Counted from the first letter of the stretch, positions 7,663 to 14,671 are shown. The stretch is 15,735 bases of DNA from an uncultured Lachnospiraceae bacterium (GCA_910584695.1 CAJUBR010000064.1:1-15735); one strand, 5' to 3'. Notes: generated from the letters alone by a model not told the origin. Program-made: numbers and translations.

Positions 7663-7664
7663 CA
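7561..7664 (+). ncRNA. Long imperfect hairpin between ttcA and apt
   Basis: The left arm is 16 bases, 7561-7576. Its first 7 bases TGTTACA pair with TGTAACA (7658-7664) and its last 9 bases TCTGCCGGA pair with TCCGGCAGA (7643-7651). Only a 6-base bulge (7652-7657) interrupts the 16 base pairs, and the enclosed loop is 66 bases. Inside the loop UCUU-GCAA-GGGA (7594-7605) can form a small GNRA-capped hairpin. No T-run follows, so it is not a simple terminator. It could be a leader element of apt or an independent small RNA. No known RNA family was recognised. Confidence 0.4.
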
Positions 7665-7680
7665 TCAAATCATGCCGGAT
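7642..7680 (+). promoter_or_regulatory. Competing helix upstream of apt
   Basis: ATCCGGCA (7642-7649) pairs perfectly over 8 bases with TGCCGGAT (7673-7680), with a 23-base loop. The same ATCCGGCA segment is part of the right arm of the larger hairpin at 7561-7664, so the two structures cannot form together. This is the layout of a conformational switch, ending 34 bases before the apt ribosome binding site. No ligand or T-run is evident. Confidence 0.35.
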
Positions 7681-7726
7681 GAAGAACGGTAAATATTACA
7701 ATAGGATAAGCTTAGGAGGGGTCGTT

Positions 7727-8260
7727 ATGCAAGACAGATGTGGAATTGACCAGTATGTAAGAAGTATTCCGGATTTTCCGGAGCAGGGGATTATTTTTCG
7801 GGATATTACTTCCATTATCCAAAGTCCGGAAGGTCTTAAAAAATCAATTGACGGGATAATAGAAAGTATAAAAGATGTAGAGTTTGATATTGTGGTAGGA
7901 CCGGAATCCCGAGGGTTTATTTTTGGTATGCCGGTTGCTTATATGTTAGGGAAAGGCTTTGTGCCTGTGCGCAAAAAAGGGAAACTGCCATGTGAGACAA
8001 TAGAAAAGGAATATGCACTAGAGTATGGAACCGCAATTGTGGAGATGCACAAAGATGCGATCAGACCAGGGGATAAGGTTGTCATCATAGATGATTTAGT
8101 GGCAACAGGGGGCACCATTGAAGCAATTATCCAGATGATAGAAAGTCTTGGTGGTGAGGTTGTAAAAATCCAGTTTGTTATGGAACTTGCAGGTCTTTCT
8201 GGCAGGGAAAAATTAAAGAATTATGATGTGGATTCTTTGATTGTTTATGATGGAAAATAA
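7727..8260 (+). CDS. apt: Adenine phosphoribosyltransferase
   Basis: Purine salvage enzyme of the cytosol: adenine plus PRPP gives AMP and pyrophosphate. The start is ATG 7727, with AGGAGGGG at 7714-7721; an in-frame ATG at 7679 has no such site and would add 16 residues. The 177-residue protein matches the usual length of about 170-180. Visible motifs: the adenine-side P-D-F-P-E-Q-G-I-I-F-R-D-I-T (15-28), G-P-E-S-R-G-F-I-F-G (58-67), the basic flexible loop V-R-K-K-G-K-L-P (81-88), and the PRPP loop V-V-I-I-D-D-L-V-A-T-G-G-T (118-130) with the paired Asp 122/123. Clostridial apt genes are often near relA and recJ; neither is here. The following ydbS gene starts only 26 bases on, so the two are probably cotranscribed. 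Confidence 0.96.
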   Translation: MQDRCGIDQYVRSIPDFPEQGIIFRDITSIIQSPEGLKKSIDGIIESIKDVEFDIVVGPESRGFIFGMPVAYMLGKGFVPVRKKGKLPCETIEKEYALEYGTAIVEMHKDAIRPGDKVVIIDDLVATGGTIEAIIQMIESLGGEVVKIQFVMELAGLSGREKLKNYDVDSLIVYDGK

Positions 8261-8286
8261 CAGACTGATATAGAGGTAGCAGGAGA

Positions 8287-8766
8287 ATGAAATACGAAAA
8301 ATTGAACAAAAAGGCACTTATTTGTATGTATGTGCAAACGGCAATCGGGTTTGTAATTGTTACAGTGTCTATTCTTATTTTGAATATTCTATTTCAAGAG
8401 GATTGGCCGCATTCTGTCAGTTTCATTTTATATGGTGTGATTGGAGCATATTTTTTATATTTGTTTGTGGCACCTAAAATACGGTATGAGAGATATCGCT
8501 ATATTTTAACACAAGAGGAATTTGAGGTAAGAAAAGGTCTGATTATCGTTACAACAGAAATTGTTCCCATTGAACGTCTCCATAAAATAGAAGTTTCGAG
8601 CGGTCCTATTTTACGTGCTTTTGGATTAAAAGAGGTGGTTGCTACTACAGCAGGAAGCAATATTAAGGTTTCTTATCTGGATGATGCGGTGGCAGATCAG
8701 ATTTCACAGCATTTGAAGAAAAGGATCAATACCATTACTGTGGAGGAACGGAATGAAACAAGATAG
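8287..8766 (+). CDS. ydbS: YdbS-like bacterial PH domain membrane protein
   Basis: Small membrane protein of 159 residues with TM helices at about 10-35 and 43-62, then one cytoplasmic bPH2 (DUF304) domain at about 68-148. The family signature is clear: I-V-P-I-E-R-L-H-K-I (92-101), then G-P-I-L-R-A-F-G-L (106-114) and a T-T-A-G turn (120-123). The ATG at 8287 has GAGGT at 8273-8277 at good spacing, plus a second AGGAG only one base before the ATG. It overlaps ydbT by 14 bases, the same order as in Bacillus subtilis, where ydbST is sigma-W-dependent and contributes to resistance to antimicrobial peptides from other Bacilli. No sigma-W-type promoter is visible here; it probably reads from the apt transcript. 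Confidence 0.9.
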   Translation: MKYEKLNKKALICMYVQTAIGFVIVTVSILILNILFQEDWPHSVSFILYGVIGAYFLYLFVAPKIRYERYRYILTQEEFEVRKGLIIVTTEIVPIERLHKIEVSSGPILRAFGLKEVVATTAGSNIKVSYLDDAVADQISQHLKKRINTITVEERNETR

Positions 8767-10255
8767 ATTCAGATGTCATTTTAGTATTGTTTTTGAAAAT
8801 CTGGGAAGTACATTTTGGTTTATTGTAATGTGTTTCGTGACACAGATTGGTAATTTAGCTGAGGTAGACTGGTCAAAGATTCAAAGGGAAGGGACTGCCA
8901 CAGATGCTTTGATCGTTGGAGCAATCCTGCTGGCAGTGCTGCTCTTAGTTGTTTTGTTTCAATGTATAAGATGGGCAAAAACATGGATTTCCATTGAAGA
9001 GGATGCAATTGTAATTGAAAGAAGAACCATAAACCGCAAAAGCAATACGATTGGAATGAAAAATATTTCCAATATTAATATGGAACAGAACCTGTTTGAG
9101 CGTTTAGTAGGAACCTATAAGATTAAGCTAGATACGAATTCGAAAACAACAGCGGACTCTACCGATGTAAAGATTGTTTTATCAAAAAACAAAGCCATCT
9201 ATTTTAAAGAGCAGCTTATGCTTCGAATGAAGGAAGAAAAAGAGAAAGTAGAAGCAGAGAGCGGCTTAGAGGCGTGTGATGTCCATTATACTGTAAAAGA
9301 CATTGTTCTTCATTGTTTTTATACGGCAAGTGTGGCATCTGTGTTGACTTTCATAGGGATTCTTTTGGGATTTGTTGTAGGAATTCATTCCTTTCGGACA
9401 GGAGCAATTGTTGTAGATCATCTGATCAATTTGACAGGCAGTGTGGCAGTGGTTGCTGTTATTTTTATTTCTGTATTACAAAGACTGGTGAAAGATTTTT
9501 TTGTATATTATGGATTTCAGGCAACAAGAAAAGAAAACAAAATATACTTAAATTATGGCTTATTAAAAAAGAGACAGTATACGCTGGCTGTCGATAAGAT
9601 TAATGCAGTACAGGTGATATCCACTACATTTTCCAGATTATTAAAACGCCAGTATGTAAAAGTGATCTGCATTGGTGTGGGAGACGAGAAAAATGAAAAT
9701 TCCATGCTGTTGCTTTCAGAAACGAAAGAAGATATGTACCGGAAATTATCTGTTCTTCTTCCAGAATTCGTATTGGAAGAGACAGAGATTGTGAGAAGAG
9801 AAAAAATTTCTGTTTTTTCGGAATTGCCTGCAAATATCATTTTATACGGGGTTTTAACAGCAGGAATTATTTTGGTGGGAACGAATCGTATGATTCCCAT
9901 TTCGCAATTGTGGATCCGTATTTTGGCAATTTTTGGATGTATATGTGTTATGTTAATGAATCTGGTTAGAATATATTTGAACTTTTGTACCTGTGGTGTC
10001 GGTATTGGAAAAGATATACTGACTCTGGAACTTGGAAATTTTAGTAAAGTGACCACATGGATTCCCTATCGTAAAATTCAGCAGATTCAATATGAACAAG
10101 GTCCCTTGGGTAGACATTTTGGATTTGCGAAGGGGACGGTATTTATACTGGCCAATATGGTGGATTCTTTTCATACGCTTCCCTATGTCAGACTGGAACT
10201 GTTTGAAAAGGTACATGAAAGAATATTAATTAGGGACGGTAATAAGATTTTGTAA
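8753..10255 (+). CDS. ydbT: YdbT-like protein with three bacterial PH domains
   Basis: Membrane protein of 500 residues, partner of YdbS. The ATG at 8753 has GGAGG at 8742-8746 and lies inside the end of ydbS. Six TM helices come in three pairs (about 18-36 and 52-71; 190-211 and 219-243; 359-376 and 386-410), each pair followed by a bPH2 (DUF304) domain at about 78-158, 252-340 and 414-492. The third domain keeps the best signature, W-I-P-Y-R-K-I-Q-Q-I (436-445) and G-P-L-G-R-H-F-G-F (450-458); the first is the most diverged. Length and architecture match B. subtilis YdbT (about 490 residues). The biochemical role is unknown; membrane stabilisation against bacteriocins is established only for the Bacillus pair and inferred here. 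Confidence 0.9.
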   Translation: MKQDRFRCHFSIVFENLGSTFWFIVMCFVTQIGNLAEVDWSKIQREGTATDALIVGAILLAVLLLVVLFQCIRWAKTWISIEEDAIVIERRTINRKSNTIGMKNISNINMEQNLFERLVGTYKIKLDTNSKTTADSTDVKIVLSKNKAIYFKEQLMLRMKEEKEKVEAESGLEACDVHYTVKDIVLHCFYTASVASVLTFIGILLGFVVGIHSFRTGAIVVDHLINLTGSVAVVAVIFISVLQRLVKDFFVYYGFQATRKENKIYLNYGLLKKRQYTLAVDKINAVQVISTTFSRLLKRQYVKVICIGVGDEKNENSMLLLSETKEDMYRKLSVLLPEFVLEETEIVRREKISVFSELPANIILYGVLTAGIILVGTNRMIPISQLWIRILAIFGCICVMLMNLVRIYLNFCTCGVGIGKDILTLELGNFSKVTTWIPYRKIQQIQYEQGPLGRHFGFAKGTVFILANMVDSFHTLPYVRLELFEKVHERILIRDGNKIL

Positions 10256-10290
10256 TAGTTTGGTTTTGCATTAGTAAACAGCCTGTAGTT

Positions 10291-10353
10291 TTGACAGAAT
10301 TTCAGAATAAATTCTAAAAGATAGTTGTGAAATTTATAAAAATGGAGTAAAAT
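10291..10353 (+). promoter_or_regulatory. Candidate promoter for nfeD-SPFH
   Basis: TTGTGA (10325-10330), 17 bases, TAAAAT (10348-10353) is a good vegetative promoter match 66 bases before the NfeD start. Just upstream a perfect TTGACA (10291-10296) lacks a good -10 at 17 bases, but it overlaps an inverted repeat AGAATTT (10296-10302) / AAATTCT (10309-10315) that could be an operator. No terminator was found between ydbT and this promoter, so readthrough from ydbT is also possible. Confidence 0.45.
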
Positions 10354-10418
10354 AAAGTATCAGGGGTAATTGATTCTGTAAGGCAGAATGGATTACAAGG
10401 TGAGAAGGGAGGTATGAA

Positions 10419-10880
10419 ATGATGGAAGTATTATGCTGGTTATTATTAGCTGCAATCTTTATTATCATAGAGATTATTACATTAGGGCTTACAACAATCT
10501 GGTTTGCCGGAGGTGCATTTGTGGCAGCAGTTGCAGGCTTATTAGGGGCCAATCTTGTAATACAGATTCTTTTGTTTGTAATCGTATCTGTTATTTTGCT
10601 GATGTTTACAAGACCTCTTGCAGTGAAGCATTTAGATACAAAGACAGAGAAGACAAATGCAGAGGCACTGGTAGGACAGACAGCACGTGTACTTTATAAG
10701 ATTAACAATCTGGAAGAAACCGGTCTGGTAAAAATTAATGGTATGGAGTGGACTGCAAGAACCAGTGATGATGCCGTGATGATTCAGGAAGGAGAGATTG
10801 TCAGGATTGTTGAAATTCAGGGTGTTAAGCTGATTGTTGAAAGAGCAGCAGAAGAAAAAACGGAAAAAGAAACAGAATAA
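10419..10880 (+). CDS. NfeD family membrane protein, short form
   Basis: NfeD-type partner of the SPFH protein that follows, 153 residues. Three packed TM helices lie within about residues 4-66, followed by a soluble beta-barrel (OB-fold) domain at about 80-140 with the family pattern A-L-V-G-Q-T-A-R-V (83-91) and G-E-I-V-R-I-V-E-I-Q-G (126-136), then an acidic-basic tail. The long form's N-terminal ClpP-like protease domain is absent. GGGAGG at 10407-10412 is spaced for ATG 10419; a second ATG follows at once, and an ATG at 10414 opens only a two-codon frame that overlaps the true start. NfeD proteins are nearly always next to a stomatin or flotillin gene and are thought to form the membrane assembly with it. 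The spacing to the next gene is 36 bases. Confidence 0.92.
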   Translation: MMEVLCWLLLAAIFIIIEIITLGLTTIWFAGGAFVAAVAGLLGANLVIQILLFVIVSVILLMFTRPLAVKHLDTKTEKTNAEALVGQTARVLYKINNLEETGLVKINGMEWTARTSDDAVMIQEGEIVRIVEIQGVKLIVERAAEEKTEKETE

Positions 10881-10916
10881 GCGTTATTAAAAGTTGAGAG
10901 AGAAAAGGAGAGAGTT

Positions 10917-11846
10917 ATGGAAGCAGGATTTGGATTTTTAATATTTTTATTGTTTATCTTGATTATCATTGTTTTGAGCAGTATTCGGATTGTGCCGCAG
11001 GCACATGCCTATGTTATTGAACGGTTAGGTACTTATACAGGTACGTGGTCAGTTGGATTTCATTTAAAGATGCCTTTAATTGATAAGGTTGCAAAAAGAG
11101 TTACACTGAAAGAGCAGGTTGTAGATTTTGCACCACAGCCGGTTATTACGAAGGATAATGTTACAATGCGGATTGATACCGTTGTATTTTTTCAGATTAC
11201 AGATCCTAAATTATTCTGCTATGGTGTTGAAAATCCGATTATGGCAATTGAGAATTTAACAGCAACCACTCTTCGTAATATCATTGGTGATTTGGAGTTA
11301 GATCAGACACTTACATCAAGGGAAACAATTAATACAAAGATGAGGGCAACCCTTGATGAGGCAACGGATCCATGGGGAATCAAGGTAAACCGTGTAGAGC
11401 TTAAGAATATTATTCCACCGGCTGCCATTCAGGATGCAATGGAGAAGCAGATGAAGGCAGAGCGTGAAAGACGTGAGCAGATTCTGATTGCAGAAGGAGA
11501 GAAGAAATCAGCAATTCTTCGTGCAGAAGGTCAGAAGGAATCGGTAATCTTAGAGGCAGAGGCGGAGAAGCAGTCAGCAATTCTAAGGGCAGAGGCAAAA
11601 AAAGAAGCTACGATTCGTGAAGCAGAAGGTCAGGCACAGTCAATTCTTTCGGTTCAGAAGGCAAATGCAGAAGGTATTCGTTTATTAAATGATGCATCTC
11701 CTTCTGCACAGGTAATTCAGTTAAAGAGTTTAGAAGCGTTCGGAAAAGCTGCAGATGGAAAAGCCACAAAGATTATCATTCCGTCTGAGATTCAAGGAAT
11801 GGCAGGTCTTGCGAAATCTGCAATAGAAGTTGTAAAAGAGCAGTAA
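10917..11846 (+). CDS. qmcA: SPFH/Band 7 (QmcA, paraslipin-like) membrane scaffold protein
   Basis: Stomatin-type protein that oligomerises into membrane-bound rings or cages, 309 residues. ATG 10917 has AAGGAG at 10905-10910. Residues 5-22 form the N-terminal membrane helix, followed by I-V-P-Q-A-H-A-Y-V-I-E-R-L-G, typical of the QmcA group. The SPFH domain spans about 25-190, with N-P-I-M-A-I-E-N-L-T-A-T-T-L-R and D-P-W-G-I-K-V as strong landmarks. Five exact 11-residue units beginning A-E follow (192-202, 203-213, 214-224, 225-235, 236-246), a right-handed hendecad coiled coil used in assembly. The C-terminal S-L-E-A-F-G-K and I-I-I-P-S segments also match QmcA. In E. coli, QmcA is likewise next to an NfeD protein. 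A strong terminator follows directly. Confidence 0.93.
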   Translation: MEAGFGFLIFLLFILIIIVLSSIRIVPQAHAYVIERLGTYTGTWSVGFHLKMPLIDKVAKRVTLKEQVVDFAPQPVITKDNVTMRIDTVVFFQITDPKLFCYGVENPIMAIENLTATTLRNIIGDLELDQTLTSRETINTKMRATLDEATDPWGIKVNRVELKNIIPPAAIQDAMEKQMKAERERREQILIAEGEKKSAILRAEGQKESVILEAEAEKQSAILRAEAKKEATIREAEGQAQSILSVQKANAEGIRLLNDASPSAQVIQLKSLEAFGKAADGKATKIIIPSEIQGMAGLAKSAIEVVKEQ

Positions 11847-11853
11847 AAAACGG

Positions 11854-11903
11854 ACCCGGGCTTAACAGGTTTACGTATGAACTTGTAAAGTTCGGGTCTT
11901 TTT
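11854..11903 (+). terminator. Strong rho-independent terminator after the SPFH gene
   Basis: ACCCGGGCTT (from 11854) pairs with AAGTTCGGGT (to 11897), and pairing continues inward across an A-A mismatch to about 20 base pairs, with several G-U pairs. The T-run is 11899-11903. An A-run lies just 5-prime of the stem (11845-11850), so it may also work on the - strand. It begins 8 bases after the stop codon. Confidence 0.85.
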
Positions 11904-11939
11904 ATGTGCAAAACTACAGGTATGGGATAATCAAAGGCT

Positions 11940-11976
11940 AAACGGTTACAAGAATTTTGCGTTTTACCCGTTTTTT
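11940..11976 (+). terminator. Possible second weak terminator
   Basis: AAACGG (11940-11945) pairs with CCGTTT (11968-11973) across a 22-base loop, and TTTTTT (11971-11976) overlaps and follows the stem. The stem is short, so this is a weak call; it may back up the strong terminator 40 bases upstream. Confidence 0.3.
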
Positions 11977-11979
11977 GTA

Positions 11980-12008
11980 TGGACGGAAGGGAAATAATAA
12001 ATTATAAT
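11980..12008 (+). promoter_or_regulatory. Candidate promoter for the AI-2E family transporter
   Basis: TGGACG (11980-11985), a 17-base spacer and a perfect -10 TATAAT (12003-12008), ending 38 bases before the start codon. It is isolated from upstream transcription by the terminator at 11854-11903. Confidence 0.4.
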
Positions 12009-12046
12009 AAAAAATATTTTAGAACAAATTTTGGGAGGAATGCAGT

Positions 12047-13375
12047 TTGAAGTGGAAGATTGAAAAGAAGTACCTGCGTGTGGGATTGATTGCATTAGTG
12101 GTGATTATTCTGGCAATTTTATTTAATTATACATTGGAACATGAAGCACGTTTTTCGGAATTTAGAGCCGTAGTGAGGGGAACCATGTGGCCAATTATAA
12201 TTGGGAGTTTGCTGGCATATCTGCTAAATCCGATTCTCAAATTATTTGAAAATTATTGTTTTTATCCTATTTCAAAAGCGTTGTTTCGCAGGAAAGACAA
12301 AGAAAGAAAACAGAGGAATTTTTCAAGAGGTATGAGTATCCTATGTACGGAGGTTCTGTTTACGATAGTAGTAGTGGGTGGTCTTTATCTTGTGATACCG
12401 CAGGTTTATGCGTCGTTAGTTAAGATTGTAACAGAAGCACCGAGGTATTATCTTGAGATATCGGAATGGATTGAATCTCTGAATTTTGACAAATTAGGGA
12501 TCAACAAGTATATGCAGACCGGATTGGACCGGGCATATGAGCAGTTGATCAAGTATCTAAACGGAAATATTCTTCCCAATATGGATAAAATTGTGGTGAG
12601 TATTACATCAGGAATTGTCGGCGGTTTTAAGATGGTTTTAAATGTTATTCTGGCCCTGATTATTTCCGTTTACGTTATGGCAGGAAAGGAGACGCTGATT
12701 TCCGTTGGAAAGAAGCTGACTTTTAGTGTATTCAGCAGGAAGAATGCCAATGCAGTCTTAAGAGGAGTAAGATATGCGGACAATGTATTTGGTGGATTTA
12801 TAAACGGTAAGATTATTGATTCTTTTATTATCGGTGTTTTATGTTATTCCTTTATGCGGATTATGGATTATGATTATGTGATCCTGATTAGCATTATTGT
12901 TGGTGTTACAAATATCATTCCTTATTTTGGACCATTTATCGGAGCGATTCCAAGTATTTTGATTTTAATGATGACAGATCTTAAGCATGGGATTATCTTT
13001 GGTATATTTGTAATTATATTACAGCAGATAGATGGGAATATCATTGGCCCGGTTATTTTAGGAGACCGTTTGAAGATGTCCAGCATGTGGATTTTGTTTG
13101 CAATCCTGATAGGTGGTGGTTTTTTTGGAATACCGGGTATGATTCTTGGAGCACCCTGTTTTGCATGTATTTATGCCTTTATTAGTACAATTTGTAAAAG
13201 TAAACTGAAAGAAAAAAATCTGCCAGTTACCACCATGGATTATTATGAAATTGACTATGCCGAGATCGATGGTGATGGTATTGTAATGAAAACGAAAGAG
13301 GATTCTAGAAAGACAGAACAGGGGACGCAGAGGGATAAAGAGGAAGAGGAACACAGGGGTGACGAAGAGAAATAA
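12047..13375 (+). CDS. AI-2E family transporter (DUF20, TqsA/YtvI-like)
   Basis: Polytopic membrane protein of 442 residues. The start is TTG 12047, served by GGGAGG at 12033-12038; a nearby ATG at 12040 is in another frame and stops after seven codons. TM helices lie at about residues 11-30, 46-64, 98-120, 190-212, 255-275, 277-299, 300-325 and 347-380, with a family-typical hydrophilic region between TM3 and TM4. Signature motifs are P-Y-F-G-P-F-I-G (292-299) and D-G-N-I-I-G-P-V-I-L-G (329-339). A charged tail of about 40 residues ends the protein with Glu/Lys/Arg/Asp repeats. Family members include the E. coli autoinducer-2 exporter TqsA, the sporulation protein YtvI and Na+/H+ antiporters, so the substrate cannot be given. 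Confidence 0.9.
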   Translation: MKWKIEKKYLRVGLIALVVIILAILFNYTLEHEARFSEFRAVVRGTMWPIIIGSLLAYLLNPILKLFENYCFYPISKALFRRKDKERKQRNFSRGMSILCTEVLFTIVVVGGLYLVIPQVYASLVKIVTEAPRYYLEISEWIESLNFDKLGINKYMQTGLDRAYEQLIKYLNGNILPNMDKIVVSITSGIVGGFKMVLNVILALIISVYVMAGKETLISVGKKLTFSVFSRKNANAVLRGVRYADNVFGGFINGKIIDSFIIGVLCYSFMRIMDYDYVILISIIVGVTNIIPYFGPFIGAIPSILILMMTDLKHGIIFGIFVIILQQIDGNIIGPVILGDRLKMSSMWILFAILIGGGFFGIPGMILGAPCFACIYAFISTICKSKLKEKNLPVTTMDYYEIDYAEIDGDGIVMKTKEDSRKTEQGTQRDKEEEEHRGDEEK

Positions 13376-13458
13376 TTACAGATTAATTTATATTCCTTTA
13401 TTTTCATGAGGAAGGATGCATGGAACTGATACAACGAAAATATTTAGAATAATTGATG

Positions 13459-13478
13459 CTCTGCTGCTTGCAGCGGAG
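13459..13478. repeat. GC-rich hairpin upstream of the patatin gene
   Basis: CTCTGCTG (13459-13466) pairs with CAGCGGAG (13471-13478) over 8 bases (one T-G pair) with a CTTG loop. It stands out from its AT-rich setting, lies 33 bases before the patatin start and has no T-run. It could be an operator, an mRNA stabiliser or a weak attenuator. The rest of the 136-base spacer shows nothing else clear. Confidence 0.35.
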
Positions 13479-13511
13479 ATGTTGACTTAGAAATGAATAG
13501 GAAGTGAGAAA

Positions 13512-14387
13512 ATGATTCAGGATGAATTGAAGAAAAAGCAGGCAGGTTTAATATTAGAGGGAGGTTCGTCAAGAGGTGTTTTTACAGCAGGGATATTGGA
13601 CTATCTGTTAGAGCAGGATTTTTTGTTTCCATATGTGGTTGGAGTTTCAGCAGGAGCTTGTAATGCCCTTAGCTATGTTTCAAAACAAAAGGGAAGAAGC
13701 TTTAACTGTTTCGCTCCGGAGAAAAAAGAGGACAGATATAAAAATAGTTTCCATAAAGTATTGAAACAAAAAAGTATTTATGATATGGACAAGTTGTTTG
13801 AAACCTTCCCAAGCGAAACCTTTCCATATGATTTTGAAACTTATATCAATCAGGGTATGGAATGTGAAATGGTAGTAACGAATGTAAATACTGGTGAGGC
13901 AGAGTATTTATCGGAAAAAGAGGACCCTGCAAGACTTTGTAACATATGCCGGGCTTCTGCAAGCTTGCCGGTTGCATCACCGATTGTTACAATAGACGGA
14001 ATTCCATATTTAGATGGTGGTCTTGCAGATTCGATCCCCCTTAAGCATGCATTACAGAGAGGGTGTAAGAAAAATGTGGTGGTTTTGACCAGACCATACG
14101 GATACCGTAAGAAATTTCCGAGTAAAAAAGCAAGGATGTATATTGCCTTTTTTAATGAATATCCGAATTTGGTAAGAAGTATCTATTACAGGCCTTATTA
14201 TTATAATAAAAGAGTGGAAGCAATTGAACGTCTGGAAAAAGAGGGGAAAATCTTTGTACTCCGCCCGACACTTCCGGCACCTGGCAGAACCGAGGTGAAC
14301 AGGGAAAAATTAAAAGCATTTTATGATCATGGATATCATACCATGGTTATGGAATTTGATAAAATGAAGAAATTTTTAGGTATATAG
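13512..14387 (+). CDS. Patatin-like phospholipase
   Basis: Probable serine lipid acyl hydrolase with a Ser-Asp catalytic dyad, 291 residues, no signal peptide and no TM helix, so cytosolic and possibly membrane-associated. Key elements: oxyanion-hole loop G-G-S-S-R-G at residues 17-22, nucleophile elbow G-V-S-A-G at 44-48 with Ser 46, and D-G-G at 168-170 with Asp 168, all intact. The spacing and the E-G-G-S-S-R-G-V-F-T-A-G-I-L-D start match the bacterial YjjU/RssA-like patatins. The ATG at 13512 has GGAAGTGAG just upstream. The C-terminal part is basic (K-K-F-P-S-K-K-A-R, R-P-Y-Y-Y-N-K-R), suited to anionic membranes. It stands alone, convergent with the - strand DUF4250 gene. Confidence 0.92.
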   Translation: MIQDELKKKQAGLILEGGSSRGVFTAGILDYLLEQDFLFPYVVGVSAGACNALSYVSKQKGRSFNCFAPEKKEDRYKNSFHKVLKQKSIYDMDKLFETFPSETFPYDFETYINQGMECEMVVTNVNTGEAEYLSEKEDPARLCNICRASASLPVASPIVTIDGIPYLDGGLADSIPLKHALQRGCKKNVVVLTRPYGYRKKFPSKKARMYIAFFNEYPNLVRSIYYRPYYYNKRVEAIERLEKEGKIFVLRPTLPAPGRTEVNREKLKAFYDHGYHTMVMEFDKMKKFLGI

Positions 14388-14399
14388 TTTCAGACTATA

Positions 14400-14416
14400 A
14401 TGCGTTATAAACGCAT
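14400..14416. terminator. Possible shared terminator between convergent genes
   Basis: ATGCGTT (14400-14406) and AACGCAT (14410-14416) form a perfect 7-bp hairpin with a 3-base loop, 12 bases after the patatin stop and 15 bases beyond the end of the convergent gene. A T-run on the + strand (14429-14433) is not adjacent, so the call is weak. Confidence 0.3.
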
Positions 14417-14431
14417 ATGAAATGCACATTT

Positions 14432-14611
14432 TTAAGCAAAACGATTCAGGTCTTCATGATAAGTGAAGCCAATTTGCGACAGCTTGTCTGTAATTTTTGT
14501 GGAATCAAGTTCTAACTCATAACAAAGAGTTTGAAAATCAGGGTACTCATCGCGAAGTTTTGTGTTTATGAAGCTTAACAGCATCATAGGGTCGTTTGGA
14601 ATATTTGTCAT
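14432..14611 (-). CDS. DUF4250 domain-containing small protein
   Basis: A 59-residue protein read on the - strand from ATG (14611-14609) to TAA (14434-14432). The ribosome binding site AAGGAG is on the - strand at 14623-14618, spaced 6. The sequence begins M-T-N-I-P-N-D-P-M-M-L-L-S-F-I-N-T-K-L-R-D and continues with a Leu/Asp-rich helical half ending L-N-R-F-A. The D-P-x-M-L-L-S-x-x-N-T-K-L-R-D opening is the hallmark I recall for DUF4250, a short cytoplasmic family common in Clostridia with no known function. It is probably two or three helices, of a helix-turn-helix-like size. It is the only - strand gene in the window, convergent with the patatin gene and divergent from the DUF389 gene. 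Confidence 0.88.
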   Translation of the reverse strand: MTNIPNDPMMLLSFINTKLRDEYPDFQTLCYELELDSTKITDKLSQIGFTYHEDLNRFA

Positions 14612-14642
14612 AACAGGCTCCTTTTCTATTACCTTATTGGCA

Positions 14643-14671
14643 TTGTTGAATGAATAAAATAAACATATGCT
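14643..14671 (+). promoter_or_regulatory. Candidate promoter for the DUF389 gene
   Basis: TTGTTG (14643-14648), 17 bases, TATGCT (14666-14671) is a partial vegetative match in the divergent spacer. An alternative -10, TATAAT (14707-14712), sits inside the palindrome at 14695-14718 but has no good -35. Confidence 0.3.

Noticed and set aside
7679..7726. Sixteen-codon N-terminal extension of apt
   Set aside because: The ATG at 7679 has no ribosome binding site, while ATG 7727 has AGGAGGGG at ideal distance and gives the normal enzyme length.
9313..9597. Same-strand alternative frame of 94 codons inside ydbT
   Set aside because: Cys-rich out-of-frame reading of TM-coding DNA with no ribosome binding site; the main frame is intact and conserved.
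9553..10056. Opposite-strand open frame of 167 codons within ydbT
   Set aside because: Fully inside a conserved gene with clear PH-domain motifs; no start signal and low-complexity composition.
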